From the NCBI GenBank assembly GCA_013400155.1, contig VXBM01000134.1, forward strand, positions 775,298-839,297: a stretch of 64,000 nt of DNA, read 5' to 3'. Both the position numbers and the translations under genes were made by a program. Below the pieces are notes generated by a model. That model had not been told where the DNA came from. It was given only the letters and a program-made list of their open reading frames with translations, and did not search any database. Numbering within the stretch: the first letter of the stretch is position 1; each line of letters starts with the position of its first letter. Source of the stretch: Helopsaltes ochotensis (Eukaryota; Chordata; Aves; Passeriformes; Locustellidae). Positions 50,273 through 61,465 of this stretch are shown one piece after another.

Positions 50273-52357
50273 GTTGGTTGTTTACCATTTACCAAGGCCA
50301 AGACTTGATCCGTGGGCCTGCTAACACGCATGCAAACAGTGCTTTGTCAGTAACTACTCGCTGGCTTGGGTGTGCATCCCGTCTGTTTGTAACTCTTCTG
50401 GCAGTTTTTGTTGTCTCTTATTCTAAGATGTTTCTGTTCTTTTTCTCTTTGGCAATCTAGTTCAGTCAACTAAGCCCTGAAGGTTTTAATTAGCAAATAT
50501 TAAGTAGTAACAATTGCCAATATCCTCTGATAGCTTTGCTCTCAATAATAGTGATGCCTTTATAACTCTGTCAGCTGTATTAAACCATCTGTGGAAAGAT
50601 TGGTTGGGTACAGATATTCCAGAAGAGAACTTCTTAACCTGAGGGAGGTCAGTGAAGAAAGACAAAGTAACACAAACAGTCATCTGTTCATCAGAAATAT
50701 ATGTCGTATTAATTTTACTCCTCTAGATTTTATCTTTTAATCTCTCTCTTGGTAAATCCATGGCCATTGGAAGAATGGCCACAGGAACAGGGTGAATCCT
50801 GTAATTTCTTTCAGGTGAAGTTAACACTCCAGATCTACATTGCACTTATTTGCTCCCAGTTTTCCATTCAGGAGCTTCCACAGCAGCTGTACAGTAGATG
50901 GGACTAAAAACATGGGAGAACTTTTTTGTGGAGGTGTATGGATCAGAATGCCTGGATTGAACAAACATAAAAACTTCTTTTCAGAAAATAAAGGAATGTT
51001 TTTAGGCTCCAGTTTCATTAGCAGAGTCCCAAGTGGATGCAAAGAAAAGCTGTTACAGACTATGTACTCAGACAAAATGATTACCAGACAGTACTCAAGG
51101 TTCTGGGCTCTGTTTCCATTCCTAATTTGTTCTTAATGAAATTTCTCTTGTTGAAAGCAGGGTTTCCTATATGAGGGTGGGGAATCATATTCTCATAGCT
51201 TCCCCTCTGTATTATTTTGGCTTTTAAGATATATTTGATCATAGTTCAAATGAATAGAAGATGACCTGCTAATTTGCGAACTGGAATATTTATTTTCCGT
51301 CTATATGGAACGTTATCGGCTCTTTGGTGTAAGAAGCCTGAATTGCAAATACTCCTTTTTAAATTGGACCCCCAGAATCCATACAGCTGTAGTTCCAGGA
51401 GGAAGTGTTCAGTCATGTATTTAATGAAGTCGGTTTGGGCTGTTGTGTCTCCCTCTGTGTCACACACACATGGATGTGTCTGTCTCTGCGTCACGTTGAC
51501 TCTCTGTGCAGCTTGCTTTGAGTATTGCCTTGGTCATGGAGCCAGATATGCTGTCTGCAATGGGCAATATTGATTCTCTTTCAAAGGCAGGTCATGAAAT
51601 CAAATTTTGCATCTGTCAGGATAAATAATTTGACTCTCAGAGTGTGCAAAATGTCTGTACTGAGTGGTATGGGGAACACAATGAAGCCTATGGAAGTCCC
51701 TGTCTAAACAAACCAATGATCAGCAGCTAAGCACTGGAATTTTAAAACTCTACTGACCTATGAAACAAATTCCTGAAGTCGCCAAAGCTCCTGCTGAGAG
51801 CCAGTTCTATGCTTCCAGATATTTTTGCATTCCTGAGGTCTCTGTCTCCCCCAGCACTTTGGCTTCTTTCACCCAGGAAGGTCTGGGGGTGTTGTCATCA
51901 TCACTTTGTCAGCTGTCACAAACGCCACTGCTCAGAACCACCAGTAGATTCTGGTGCCTGTGGTGATTTTGATGTGTGCTCAGCACTGGTGGAAGCAGTT
52001 TGTAGCATGGTATCTTAACAGAATCTGTAAAGTATTCCTCATGTTTGCTAATGCTGAGCAGCTGCACACTCAGCTGAATGTCTGACAGTCCCCTAGTGAA
52101 AGTTTCCTGTTTGATTTTTAAGCTCTTGTTGGAAAATGTACCTTCCAAAGAGCTTGCTACTCAAAGGTTTTTGGCAAAATCTCAGCCATCTCTTGAGGGT
52201 CATTAGACTCCACCTCACAAATTCATCTTGAAGCCAGTTTATCTCCTACGACATCCTGCCATTTTAATGTTTGCCTGTGGCTGCCTGAGTTCCTGCCTCC
52301 AAGTTTGATTTCACCGTTACGTTCTTCTAATGAGACAAAAAGTCATTTTTGGTTTAG

Positions 52358-52419
52358 GAACAGCCAAAGAACTTGCAGAAAAAATCCTGATGAGGTCATC
52401 AGAGTTCAACTGAATGAAG
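52358..52419 (+). CDS. Candidate alternative SPECC1 exon (62 nt, short-isoform tail)
   Basis: The segment is bounded by the acceptor cattttggtttag and a near-perfect donor, GAAG|gtaaga (52420). Joined to the exon ending at 50272 (phase 2), it stays open for its whole length and reads RNSQRTCRKNPDEVIRVQLN, then E plus one base (phase 1). Both splice signals and the open frame suggest a real exon. No homologue is recalled, so the identity is inferred. It would lead into 53954 or 54367 rather than the CH-domain exons, because the canonical exon at 57742 needs phase 2. Confidence 0.5.
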
Positions 52420-52689
52420 GTAAGAGCCTCCCAAAGGCATCTTTAACACAGATTAAATGTCTAATTCTATGACTAAGAATGTTGGGGGGGAGGTTGGACA
52501 AGCATCAACCAAATGGAATAAGGGAAAAAGGAGTTAATTTGTCCCGAGTTAGTACTGGGTGAAACGACAAATTGATTAACCCGTGCTTCAGGCAGTCTTC
52601 TACAATATTTTACATCCTAATTAGTATTATTTCTCTACAGTAAAATGCAAAAGCTTATAATCCACTGTTGTGTAGCTGTCTCCTCACAG

Positions 52690-52800
52690 ATAGTGGAAAT
52701 TGAAGTTAAATAGTCTCCATCCTTGGAGGTTTTCAAGACCAGACAGGATAAGATCCTGAGTAAAAGTTTCAAGGTCTTGCTTTAACTCTTTGGCTTCAAA
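52690..52800 (+). mobile_element. Degenerate CR1-like LINE fragment
   Basis: The stretch ctccatccttggaggttttc (52707-52726), followed by aagaccagacaggataagatcctgag, resembles the 3' region of avian CR1 retrotransposons as remembered. The match decays into diverged sequence by about 52800. The fragment is short, old and non-coding, and its ends are approximate. It is one of the few clues to a bird or other sauropsid origin. Confidence 0.55.
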
Positions 52801-53953
52801 TTGCCAAAATTATTTTGGTGCTAAGATGTTTTGTGCCTTGAACTAAGAACATGGAGGGAAGATAGTTGGGCCAGGAGTAGTACTTAGATAAATTAAATCC
52901 GCAATTACATGAGCGACTTCTTAAAATAATAAAAAAAATTAACCACATCTTCAAACGGAAGCCTAAACTGAACATTGTGATGCATCCCACTAATTTGCTT
53001 CTGGTTTTCCTCCTAAAGTCTCCAACGCCACAGCATGGCAGTGTCACATGCTTTTCTCTGGAAATGAGCTTGTACTCTGTGTATTAAACCCCGCTGTCAG
53101 TCTGTATGTGCTGATGTGCTGCTCATTTGTGCCTGTGTTTGCAGCTGTTCTGTCTCACAGAGGTTTGAGAGTTCGCTCTGCTCTCACAGCAAGCAAAGGA
53201 GGATGGCAGAGCAGGGCTCTCAAAGCAGTGTTTGCTCCTCAGAGTTGTTTGGTGGGGGGTTGGGTTTGTTAGGGAGCTCTTAATGGGTTTTTTTTGCGTT
53301 GGATGAGGTTATTCCATCCCCTTTGGTGCAAGGACCCTGAAACTGTGGCTGAGGTAGAGCAGCTCAGCTGCCTGCATGGGTCCATGAACCTCTTTTGAAT
53401 AAATAGTCTGAAATGACCAGAGGAGAGGAAAGCCAGGAACACTACCATCCCTGTCCTACATTGATTCCCTGGCTGTAAATAATTAATTTCTTCCTGTCTG
53501 AGCAACATAGCTTTATTTTGTATTTTATACTGTTGTTGCTCATCGCGTCTCAAAGCCAAATTAGTGGAGTGTTAAGGCTCTCCTTTAACTGTTCTGGCCA
53601 CACTGCTGGCGTTTCTCTCACTCCCCTTAATTTAGAGATGATGGGATGATGTAACATAGAGAGCTGTACCTCAGGGTGGGCATGGTGTGGCTTTTCATAA
53701 CCTTCCCGACTGCTATGTGTCTCTTCACAGGTGCCTGATCTCTGCCAGCTAACACAGCCCTGAAAAGAGGCACAGCCAGGCCTGTGAGACACTGCAGGAC
53801 TTGCCTTCAACTCCCAGCTGAAAAAGGGAAGTTTCAATTCAAGAAAGCACCTCTGTTTTTTTTAATTACCCTGCAAAATTCAAGTGTATTGCAAAGTGTG
53901 AATGCTCAGGTCCACCTCTTCCCCATGGGCAAGAGCCTCTCTCTTTGTTTCAG

Positions 53954-54009
53954 AAGGCTTCTCTCTTCAGAAGACACTAGGAGGCAGAAGAAGTTCTGAA
54001 TTACTCTAA
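53954..54009 (+). CDS. Candidate terminal coding segment of a short SPECC1 isoform
   Basis: A strong acceptor (gcctctctctttgtttcag, AG 53952-53953) precedes a segment that is in phase with the 62-nt candidate exon. The join gives E, then GFSLQKTLGGRRSSELL, and a TAA at 54007-54009. If this is the terminal exon it continues as a roughly 1-kb 3' UTR to the poly(A) signal at 55003. The product would end about 40 residues after the coiled coil and lack the CH domain. The acceptor at 54367 is a competing choice. Identity rests on splice signals and phase only. Confidence 0.4.
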
Positions 54010-54366
54010 AGCCAGCTAAGCCATAAGAAGTAATCACAGAGATTTGGGGATCTCAAATAACTGAGATTTTTTTTTGGATGGATGGGGCTATTTGCCTCGA
54101 AACAGGCATTGGAACATGCCATTTTAACCTTAAACAAAAATGAAGCTGAGTGTGTATGTCTGATTTGTAAAATTTAATGGCATATACATAAGTTCTCCGT
54201 GCAGTATTATATTCTGTGATCTATCTCTGTGTGTCTAAACACATGTAAGAGAAGAGGTGGCTTATACAGACACACAAACTCGGGGATAGGTCACTGAAAT
54301 TCAGCAACAAAACCGAGCGGAAACACGAATTTACCCCCTCATTCTCAGCTGCTCTGCTGGTTTCAG

Positions 54367-54804
54367 ATTTTCCCTCCTGCATTGACAAGGCGCTCGCCGC
54401 TGGGTGGCACGGCCGACCCGGTGACACCGGGAAGGGACAACCACGGAGCGCGTCCTGCTGTGACCTTCCCGCAGAAAGTTCCCTGCGAGGTTTGTCCTGT
54501 AAGAACTGCGGATGGAGAGACCAGAAGGAAAAGGAAAGAACATCTCAAGCCCCTAGTAAACAGTTCCCTTTCAGAAGGGAGTCGTTCTCATGCCTTTAAC
54601 TCAGGTGAAGTATATGATGATCAGGGAGAACTTGAAGTTCAGCTCTGCGGCCGGAGACACCTGGAGAGACACCTCACCTCCGTGGATGCTGAGGAGAAAC
54701 TCAGAGATCACCATCTCTGCCAGGAGATTCTCACCGTTTGTTCCAGGACTGAAATTCTGTATTTTGGCTGTGGGATTTCTGTCCTTTTCTCCTGGATATG
54801 AAGA
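54367..54804 (+). CDS. Open region downstream of an alternative acceptor
   Basis: The acceptor ctgctctgctggtttcag (AG 54365-54366) begins a segment with two long open frames. The phase-0 frame is open from 54367 to a TGA ending at about 54801 (145 codons, about 48% charged or polar in its second half, for example SGEVYDDQGELEVQL). The phase-1 frame, which fits the 62-nt candidate exon, is open for 76 codons to TAA at 54597-54599 and is Cys/Arg-rich. Direct splicing from 50272 in phase 2 gives only RFSLLH and a stop. The first half is locally GC-rich. No family is recognised in either frame, so this may be 3' UTR of the short isoform. Confidence 0.3.
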
Positions 54805-55002
54805 CCTAGCAAGGACCTGGTGTGGGAGCAGGCCGAGCTAGTGGAGAATTCCACAGGATGTCCTGGCTTTGGCATGGCCCCCACCTTTGTGCCGTGCTAC
54901 TGGAGTGTTTGCCTATATGCACACTTGTGTTGCCTTTCTCTGCTGTGCTGGCAGCTGTTGAATGTTGGTTTTTATGTTTAAGAAATATACATTCAAGTGC
55001 CA

Positions 55003-55008
55003 AATAAA
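55003..55008 (+). promoter_or_regulatory. Poly(A) signal of the candidate short SPECC1 isoform
   Basis: Canonical AATAAA, followed within 15-70 nt by GT- and T-rich sequence (tgtttcagtgtttgg, then ctcttctgttctgtg, then tgtgtgtctcttctttgtgtg). It lies downstream of two good acceptors (53954 and 54367) without a strong donor noticed in between, the expected design of an alternative terminal exon. Confidence 0.6.
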
Positions 55009-56802
55009 TGTTTCAGTGTTTGGAATTGTCTGCTGCCTGCCCTTGGCCTCTCTTCTGTTCTGTGCAGCGGTAGCTGTGTGTCTCTTCTTTGTGTGCCTTG
55101 GAGTTCAGGAGGAGTCACAATGACAGGAACTGTGTCAGAGATGAGATTGTGGAGTCATTATTTCTGAAAACGTGGTGCTGTGATCTTGGGCCTCCTGTAA
55201 CAGTCATCAGGGCAGTTTAGAAATTTTACAAACGTGAGAAGGCTGAGTTTGCCAAAAATCTGTACGTGAAGCCCAGAGGGACTTGCACCTTGTCAGTCAG
55301 TTATCCGCATATTTCAAACCTAGAAAACAGAGAGACTCACTCTTGCTGTTAGAGAAAAGCTCTCTGCAAATTCTTCTCTCACCAGTGAATGAATGAAACT
55401 CGGCAGTGGTTTTGTGAAAGGGACTGCACGTTTTAATTCCTTTGTGGCTCCACTGCTCTGCTTCCTCCTGGAGCTGCTCCACTTCAGCCAGCTGCACATG
55501 CAGCATTTATCTGTGTGAGCCATTCATTCTCGTTTCCAGGAAAGCATACAATAATTGGTGACATTTTGTTCAAATCCCTCCTTTTTGTAGCCGAAACTTG
55601 AGTAGTCTCTTGGATGGCCTAAGATGTGCTAAGCTGAAGAAATTCTGTCCATAAGGAGGAGTCAGTTTGGGTTTGAAGTTATGGCTTATCATTAATCTTT
55701 CTAATTTGTGCTCTGTACTGTCCTGCTGAATTAGCTACTGCAAGTTAAGCTCTTGCTGTTCTGCTTCTCTCTTAAGAGCCCATCTCTGTACACACATGTG
55801 CATCCCCCTATCATGGAGATTTTTCTTTTTAAGGTTAAGTGCTCACCAATTTCATCTCTCCATTGCTTGTTGGCTACCATGTGTTTTAATTGAAGCTAGT
55901 GGCTCTCCAGACTGTTGTTCTTACCTTTTATGCCAAGATTTGCAGTACTAGAGCCTCAGTTTTCTCTTGTGTTTAATCAGGGAGGTTGTTTCAGGCTGCC
56001 TGTTACAAATATACAGATGGAAGATTACAGGAAGCATCCTGAAAAAAAAAAATTGAAACTGGTTGTAAGTCTAGCACTTGAATCCTCATAATGACAGAAT
56101 CATGTCTGGTCTAATTACTCTATTTAACATGTTTGCATCCTATTGCAGTCAGAGGCCAGACTGAAAGTGTAAGAGATGGCACTGGGTGGTTTGGGATCTT
56201 GAGGCAGAAATTTATCCTTCCTCCATACTTTGCTAGAAGCAGGGCTCGTTTAGCTTTTGTGGTTTGTGTAACTCAGGTGCAGATGCTGTCACCTGCTGAT
56301 TTGTTGTTTATGCTTTATGAACCATAGAACAAGAAGTCAAGGGTGGAACTTAAGGCTAGCAAAACACTGGCTCCCTCAGAGCTCAGTGAATCTTATCCAA
56401 TCTGCCTTTCCTCCTTATTGCATTAAATGAGATTGGAACTGAAATGGCTTTTTCTCCAGCCATCTGCCTCTGCAGGCTCCCCTGGCACACAAGGAGCTTC
56501 AATGAATTAAAGAAATAGTAAAAGTCTGCTTAAAGACAGCACCTCCTTAAGCTCTGCCAGAAATAGAAACTTGAGTCACTCTTATTCTCTTATTCACTGA
56601 CACCCTTTAGCCTCTTTCATTTTCTGATGGCTAAAGAGAAAGGAAAAGGCTCTGACTTCTATTTTTAGCTTACAGAAGTTGTTCAACCCCAGAGGCCCTT
56701 TCTGGATCGAGTCTTCCAGGCACCTTATGAAATAATTTCTGGTTTTGTGTTCATGTAGCTCTTGGTGTATATCAAACCTGGTAAATACAGGGAGATGTGA
56801 TA

Positions 56803-56845
56803 GCTCAGAACCTGCTGCTCAGCACTTCATGTGCAGGTTCTGAGC
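56803..56845 (+). repeat. Perfect 13-bp inverted repeat with a 17-nt loop
   Basis: Arms gctcagaacctgc (56803-56815) and gcaggttctgagc (56833-56845) are exact reverse complements. The stem is GC-balanced. Intronic, of unknown role. Confidence 0.9.
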
Positions 56846-57741
56846 GGGTTGGAGAGGTACAAATAATCTCTTTTTACATGACTAGACTTCATTTGCTTGC
56901 AGCTTTCCTAAACCAAAGCTAGGTAATTGCACTCTAAGTCTACCTGAGAAATATAGGTAAGTCACTAAGCAGTATCATGTAAAATACTTGAGTAGAAGCA
57001 ACTTTCACTGTGTGATTGTATTTGATGTTTAACACAGCTCTGGGCTTTCCTGTATGAACTCCTGTAAGTCCAGCACCTGATCTTGACTTCAGAATTCCTT
57101 TTCAAAGGAGTAACTTCATTATCCTTCCTTAAAATATGAAACCTTTTCTATTTGGTTTGTCAGTGTTCATTCTAGCCATGGGATTTTGGCCTTCCTGTGT
57201 CTGCTAGGATGAAGCACTTAAGAGTTTTATTCCAGATGTAAGTGCTGATGAATTGTGATGGAGGGTTCATTTGTTTAGCAGGTGTCTGTTGATAAGTTTT
57301 AAGTGTTGAGTTTTTACTCTGAAGTGTATTTGCCTTTTGGCTACTTTCCTCACTGAAAACTGAGAACTACTGTAGCCCATTGGCACCTGTGCTGTATTGA
57401 AAGCCCATCTTCAGGTAATTATTGATAATTGCTCAAAAGTCTCATCAAACTGCCTTTTCTTTTTTCTTCCTGTGAAAATCCTCCTTCCTGTGTAAGGCTT
57501 GGGCATGAGGATGAAATAATTAACAATGCAGAGGAGTTTGTTAGACTCAGTGATTCAGTGTTCGCCAGGCACTGCAAGAAAAGGACCTGAATATTCAAAG
57601 TCCTGATATTCTAAGGTGCATGTTCTGGGCATTGCAGTAAAACCTGCACATTGTTGGCTTTTCCTTGCTATCAATGAAGACCTTTAAGCTGTGCTTGCAC
57701 TTTCTGTTGGCCCTGACTTGGCTGTGCTTTGTGCCTTGCAG

Positions 57742-57887
57742 GCTGACAGCTGAAGAGGTGGATTCTCTGGAGTCAGACACAGCCAGCCGCTGGCAAGGGG
57801 TCTGCCTCAGCAGAGCGTCCCCCACGCCTCCAGAATCTGCAGCCACTGTGAAGTCACTGATAAAGTCATTTGACTTGGGATGCTCAG
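57742..57887 (+). CDS. SPECC1: SPECC1 linker exon
   Basis: The acceptor is gctttgtgccttgcag and the donor is TCAG|gtattt (57888). The exon is 146 nt. Its first base completes the split Arg (AG|G); 48 codons follow and it leaves in phase 1. It encodes LTAEEVDSLESDTASRWQGV, then CLSRASPTPPESAATVKSL and IKSFDLGCS. The block SPTPPESAxTVKSLIKSFDLG is highly conserved in cytospin-B, with a related block in cytospin-A. The first dozen residues are shorter than the human counterpart, which has an extra Pro/Ala-rich insertion as I recall it. Confidence 0.96.
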
Positions 57888-58083
57888 GTATTTGAACATT
57901 GTACTTTAGAGTAAAAAAAAAATCCTAGCAGTGAGCAGGACCCGCTTCTTGCTTGTGGAGGGGTATTTTCTGTCAGTGCATGGTGCATAAATATGGAATG
58001 TCACTATGCAGTGGTTCTCTGTTCTGACAAGGGAGTGATAGTTGGGTTTGAAATCCAGATGTTTCCATGATTTTTCCTCGCAG

Positions 58084-58184
58084 GTAGCAGTGGACAAAAT
58101 ATCCCAGTTCACAAGGTGCCCAGGAGCCCTCTCAGTGGAATTCCAGTGAGGACAGCCCCAGCAGCTGCTGTTTCCCCAATGCAG
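58084..58184 (+). CDS. SPECC1: SPECC1 linker exon (101 nt)
   Basis: The acceptor is gatttttcctcgcag and the donor is ATGCAG|gtacaa (58185). The exon has two bases finishing a split Gly plus 33 codons, and leaves in phase 0. It encodes SSGQNIPVHKVPRSPLSGIP and then VRTAPAAAVSPMQ. This Pro/Ser-rich linker is nearly identical to human cytospin-B (PRSPLSGIPVRTAPAAAVSPMQ is recalled as invariant). Ser-Pro sites suggest regulation by proline-directed kinases, a pattern-based guess. Confidence 0.96.
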
Positions 58185-58973
58185 GTACAAGGAACTCTTC
58201 TGTCCCTGCAGATTCAAGAGAGGTGGACACAGTGCTGGCCGCAGCATCTGCTGACAGGGGGGAAGGGGAAACTCATCTGTTTGTTTGCTGTGGAACATCA
58301 AATGCTGTGGTCCTAACAAAAAGGATCAAAGTGAGTTTGTCTTGACTTCAGCTTAGAGGTCTCGGTGGACGGATGTGAACTGTGTGGAATACAGTTCTGA
58401 ACTTTTATCACCATGGACCAGAAAAGAGGTTTCAATTATTGGGAGTGAGATAGAAGAAACATCACACAGCAGAACTAGGGAGCTGGCACGTGAGTTGGGA
58501 GACATGGGATTGAAGTTTCCAGGATGTGTGCTCCCGATTATCCAGTGAGGTCTGGGATCTGCGTGTTAATGCCTGACGATGGGGTGATAATTGAAAACTG
58601 GTGGTGTGGGGCTGCAGAGACAAGAATCCTCCTGACATATGATTCAGGGTGTTGGGACTAAAGTCAGGATGGGGAACAGGCATCCTTTTGGTTTGTGACA
58701 GTAAATTGTGTTTGGCAAGAGAAAAATCATACAAATAGAAGTGTGATGCAGTTCAGGAACCAGTGTATTACTAGATAAAATATTGTCCCTTTGTCCTTTT
58801 ATTTTTCACAATTATTTACCCAGCCCTAGGTCCAGCTGATACCCTACTGAAAGGTTTCTGTATCCCTCCACATGCTCTGTGATCTTGAAATAGCAGAAAC
58901 TTCTTTCTGCTCACTTATTTAAGGCATGATGGCCAATACTTCTTCAATTACCTTTTGCACCTTTGTTTCACAG
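58185..58973 (+). other. SPECC1 intron, nothing further seen
   Basis: 789 nt of ordinary intron ending in the pyrimidine-rich tract ccttttgcacctttgtttcacag. Confidence 0.9.
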
Positions 58974-59055
58974 AGACATTCTGTGTATACCAATGCCAAG
59001 CCAGCCAGCAAGGGCATTGCCAGACATGCAGATCTGTCAGACCTCCCTCTGGCAG
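58974..59055 (+). CDS. SPECC1: SPECC1 linker exon (82 nt)
   Basis: The acceptor is cacctttgtttcacag and the donor is GCAG|gtaagt, a full consensus. It has 27 codons plus one base. It encodes RHSVYTNAKPASKGIARHAD and LSDLPLA, ending with a base that forms a split Asp. It aligns with the human segment RHSTYSSVRPASKGV and onward. No domain; part of the disordered linker. Confidence 0.94.
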
Positions 59056-61314
59056 GTAAGTTGTGATAAATGTACAGACACAGCCTCTTTTTGTTAACTA
59101 AACTTGTTATTAACTGTTGGCCTCTGCCTGAGCCATTTCTCCTCTTCTTACATGGTCAAGGGAAACATGGAAGTGTTTCCAGTGCCTTCCAAAGTCATGC
59201 CTCCAGTGTCTTTGTTTTACAGAGCTTATTAATTTTGTTGTGCTTCTATTCCCATCTCAATCATAACTAAAAAGTAGCTGATTTATTCTGGATTGCCAAC
59301 ACAAACTCCCCTTCTTTATTCCAGACTATCCACGGCACCTCTCTAATCCATGCTGTGGAACTGGAGAGGGTTGGATTTTGTTCAACATGTATGTCTCTGG
59401 AACAAGCCCAAAGCACTGTCTTCTGAGGGTTTATTTGTTTTTAAATTCAACTTCATTTGAAATACATCAAACATTTCAGATACTGATGTGACTGTTTTAG
59501 GAGCAGTCATATTTGGGCTGGAAATAGTTTATTTTGAGAGTTCTCAAGAGATGAGTTTGTTTTCATTTCACACTTTGCTTTTGTTCTCTTGTCATTTAAT
59601 ATTCTTTTCTACCAGTGTTTGTTTCCCATTTTCTCTAGGGCCCTTTATTTTGATTATCTGGTCCTGAATGTAGTTGTTGCATTGGAATCAAAGTTAGTAA
59701 CAACAGATTCTGGAATTTTTAAGGACAGATGAAATATTATATTCCTGTAGTGAAACTGCAGGGAGAGGCAAAACAGAAAACCAATCAGTCACAACTTCTT
59801 GAGGCTAGACTGGATTTTCTGATAGTTTGCTAATACAGGAGAGAAATTAGAACCTGGCTAAGCAAGCAGAAGTGTCTGCTTCTGTCTGGGGAAAATGGAC
59901 AGGGTTTATTTACTTGTATCAGTTGGTTTCCAGGAAGTCTTGCATGAGTGTATAGATCCCAAACACAACATAAGACCTTTTTAATCTCTACCAGTTTACT
60001 GTAGAGTGAAATAATCTATCATCTGTGTAATATGATGCCAGTCCTTAACAATAAATATCTCACTCTGCACCGTGGATAATTTCTGTTATTACCCATAGAG
60101 AGTTCTGTGAAAATCTGTTAAAATCAACAGATATTTTATAAGCCATTGTATGGTAAAAATTTATGGCTGCGTATCTAACAAGTTCCTATATTTACAGCTT
60201 CTCTTTGTACCTGGATTTAATTTAGTTCCAATAATCCGTAGCAAAGGCTTACTCACTGTAACTTGTAACAGCTCTGGTTCCAATGTAAATAATCCTAGAA
60301 GGCAGTTGGTCCAACACTGAATCAAAAATTATCCCCAAGGAAATTCAGACTGAAGTAGTCTCCATAATAAAAAATCTTCTGGCTGATTCTGTCTGACCAG
60401 TGTCACAGCAGGGTTCTGGGATGTCCCTAATATGACCCAAATGTTACATAGTTGGAGAGGAGCATGGATTACTTCACCCAGAGCTGGTCTTTGGCTGTGA
60501 TCTTGGAGAGTCAGGGGTTTACTGACTCCATCTGGACTTTGTAGCACCCAGAAACTTCTTCATAAGAAAGAATTCACACCTCGGTGATACGGCATGAATT
60601 GATAATTATCTTAGGGATGTAACTGAAAAAGAGATGAAAAAGTTGTGTTCCACATTCAGTAATTTCTGATAACATGATGTGCAGTCCTGGCTTGTTATAT
60701 CACCTCATGTATTGATATGCAGGGATTTTCTTTTGACTATGTAACAATACAGATCATAAATACATTATATAAATTACATAATATGTGTAAGAAAAATACA
60801 GATGTATCTGCTGTGAATTTACTGAGCCTTCTCAGAGTTATGTCAGAATGGATGCCAGACATCAGGAGGAATAAGTGCCTTTCCCTGGGCTGTATTCAGG
60901 AGACAAGAGGCTTTCTTGTTGCAAGTCTGCTAATGGCAGAAAAGAAATCATTGTACGAGGGCTGCTCAGTCATCTGGTGAAGATATCTGCTGCTCAGCTT
61001 TTGAACCTTGAAGACTGTAGATTTTGGTATTTCCCTTCATTCACCTGAGGCCCCTACCCCCCAGCAGGAGTATCAATCACAGGAAACCAGGCAGCCTGTA
61101 CTGTTGAAATCATCAAAGCCATTCCTTGTTGTGGTCACCTCTAATCTGCTCAAGGTTTCCTAGCCCCATGTGTGTTTAATGAACAAATGAGTACATTTGT
61201 TTAGAATCAAAACAACAGACTACATATTGTGTGCTGGAGTGGCAGGACAGTGATTAATCAAATTCCTCAGGCTGCAAACTGACAGGGATTTTTTTTTTTT
61301 TTAAATTCCCACAG
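59056..61314 (+). other. SPECC1 intron, nothing further seen
   Basis: 2.26 kb without a supported exon. It ends with a T-run (about 61290-61302) serving as the polypyrimidine tract. Confidence 0.85.
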
Positions 61315-61465
61315 ACCTCCTGAAGGGGAGAAATGAAGAGCTGAAACCAGACCATTACCTCCGCAAAAGCCCCTCCCTGGAATCCCTGAGCAAACCCCCG
61401 ATGGCCTTCAGCAGCAGGATGCTTTCCTCTACCTCCAGCTGCTTGAAACCCCAAAGCAAACTCAG
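61315..61465 (+). CDS. SPECC1: SPECC1 linker exon before the CH domain
   Basis: The acceptor has a T-run ending aaattcccacag, and the donor is CTCAG|gtatca (61466). The exon is 151 nt, entering in phase 1 and leaving in phase 2. It encodes (D)LLKGRNEELKPDHYLRKSPS and LESLSKPP, then a variable Ser-rich part and CLKPQSKL. The blocks LRKSPSLESLS and KPQSKL match cytospin-B. The middle (PPMAFSSRMLSSTSS) is divergent from human, as expected of linker sequence. Confidence 0.95.

Larger units (their letters stand above)
50273..57741 (+). other. SPECC1 intron hosting alternative 3' end candidates
   Basis: 7.5 kb between the weak donor and the linker exon. It contains the 62-nt candidate exon, the CR1-like fragment, two strong acceptors (53954, 54367), the poly(A) signal at 55003 and a 13-bp hairpin at 56803-56845. 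The remainder (50273-52357 and 55030-57741) shows nothing coding. Confidence 0.8.
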
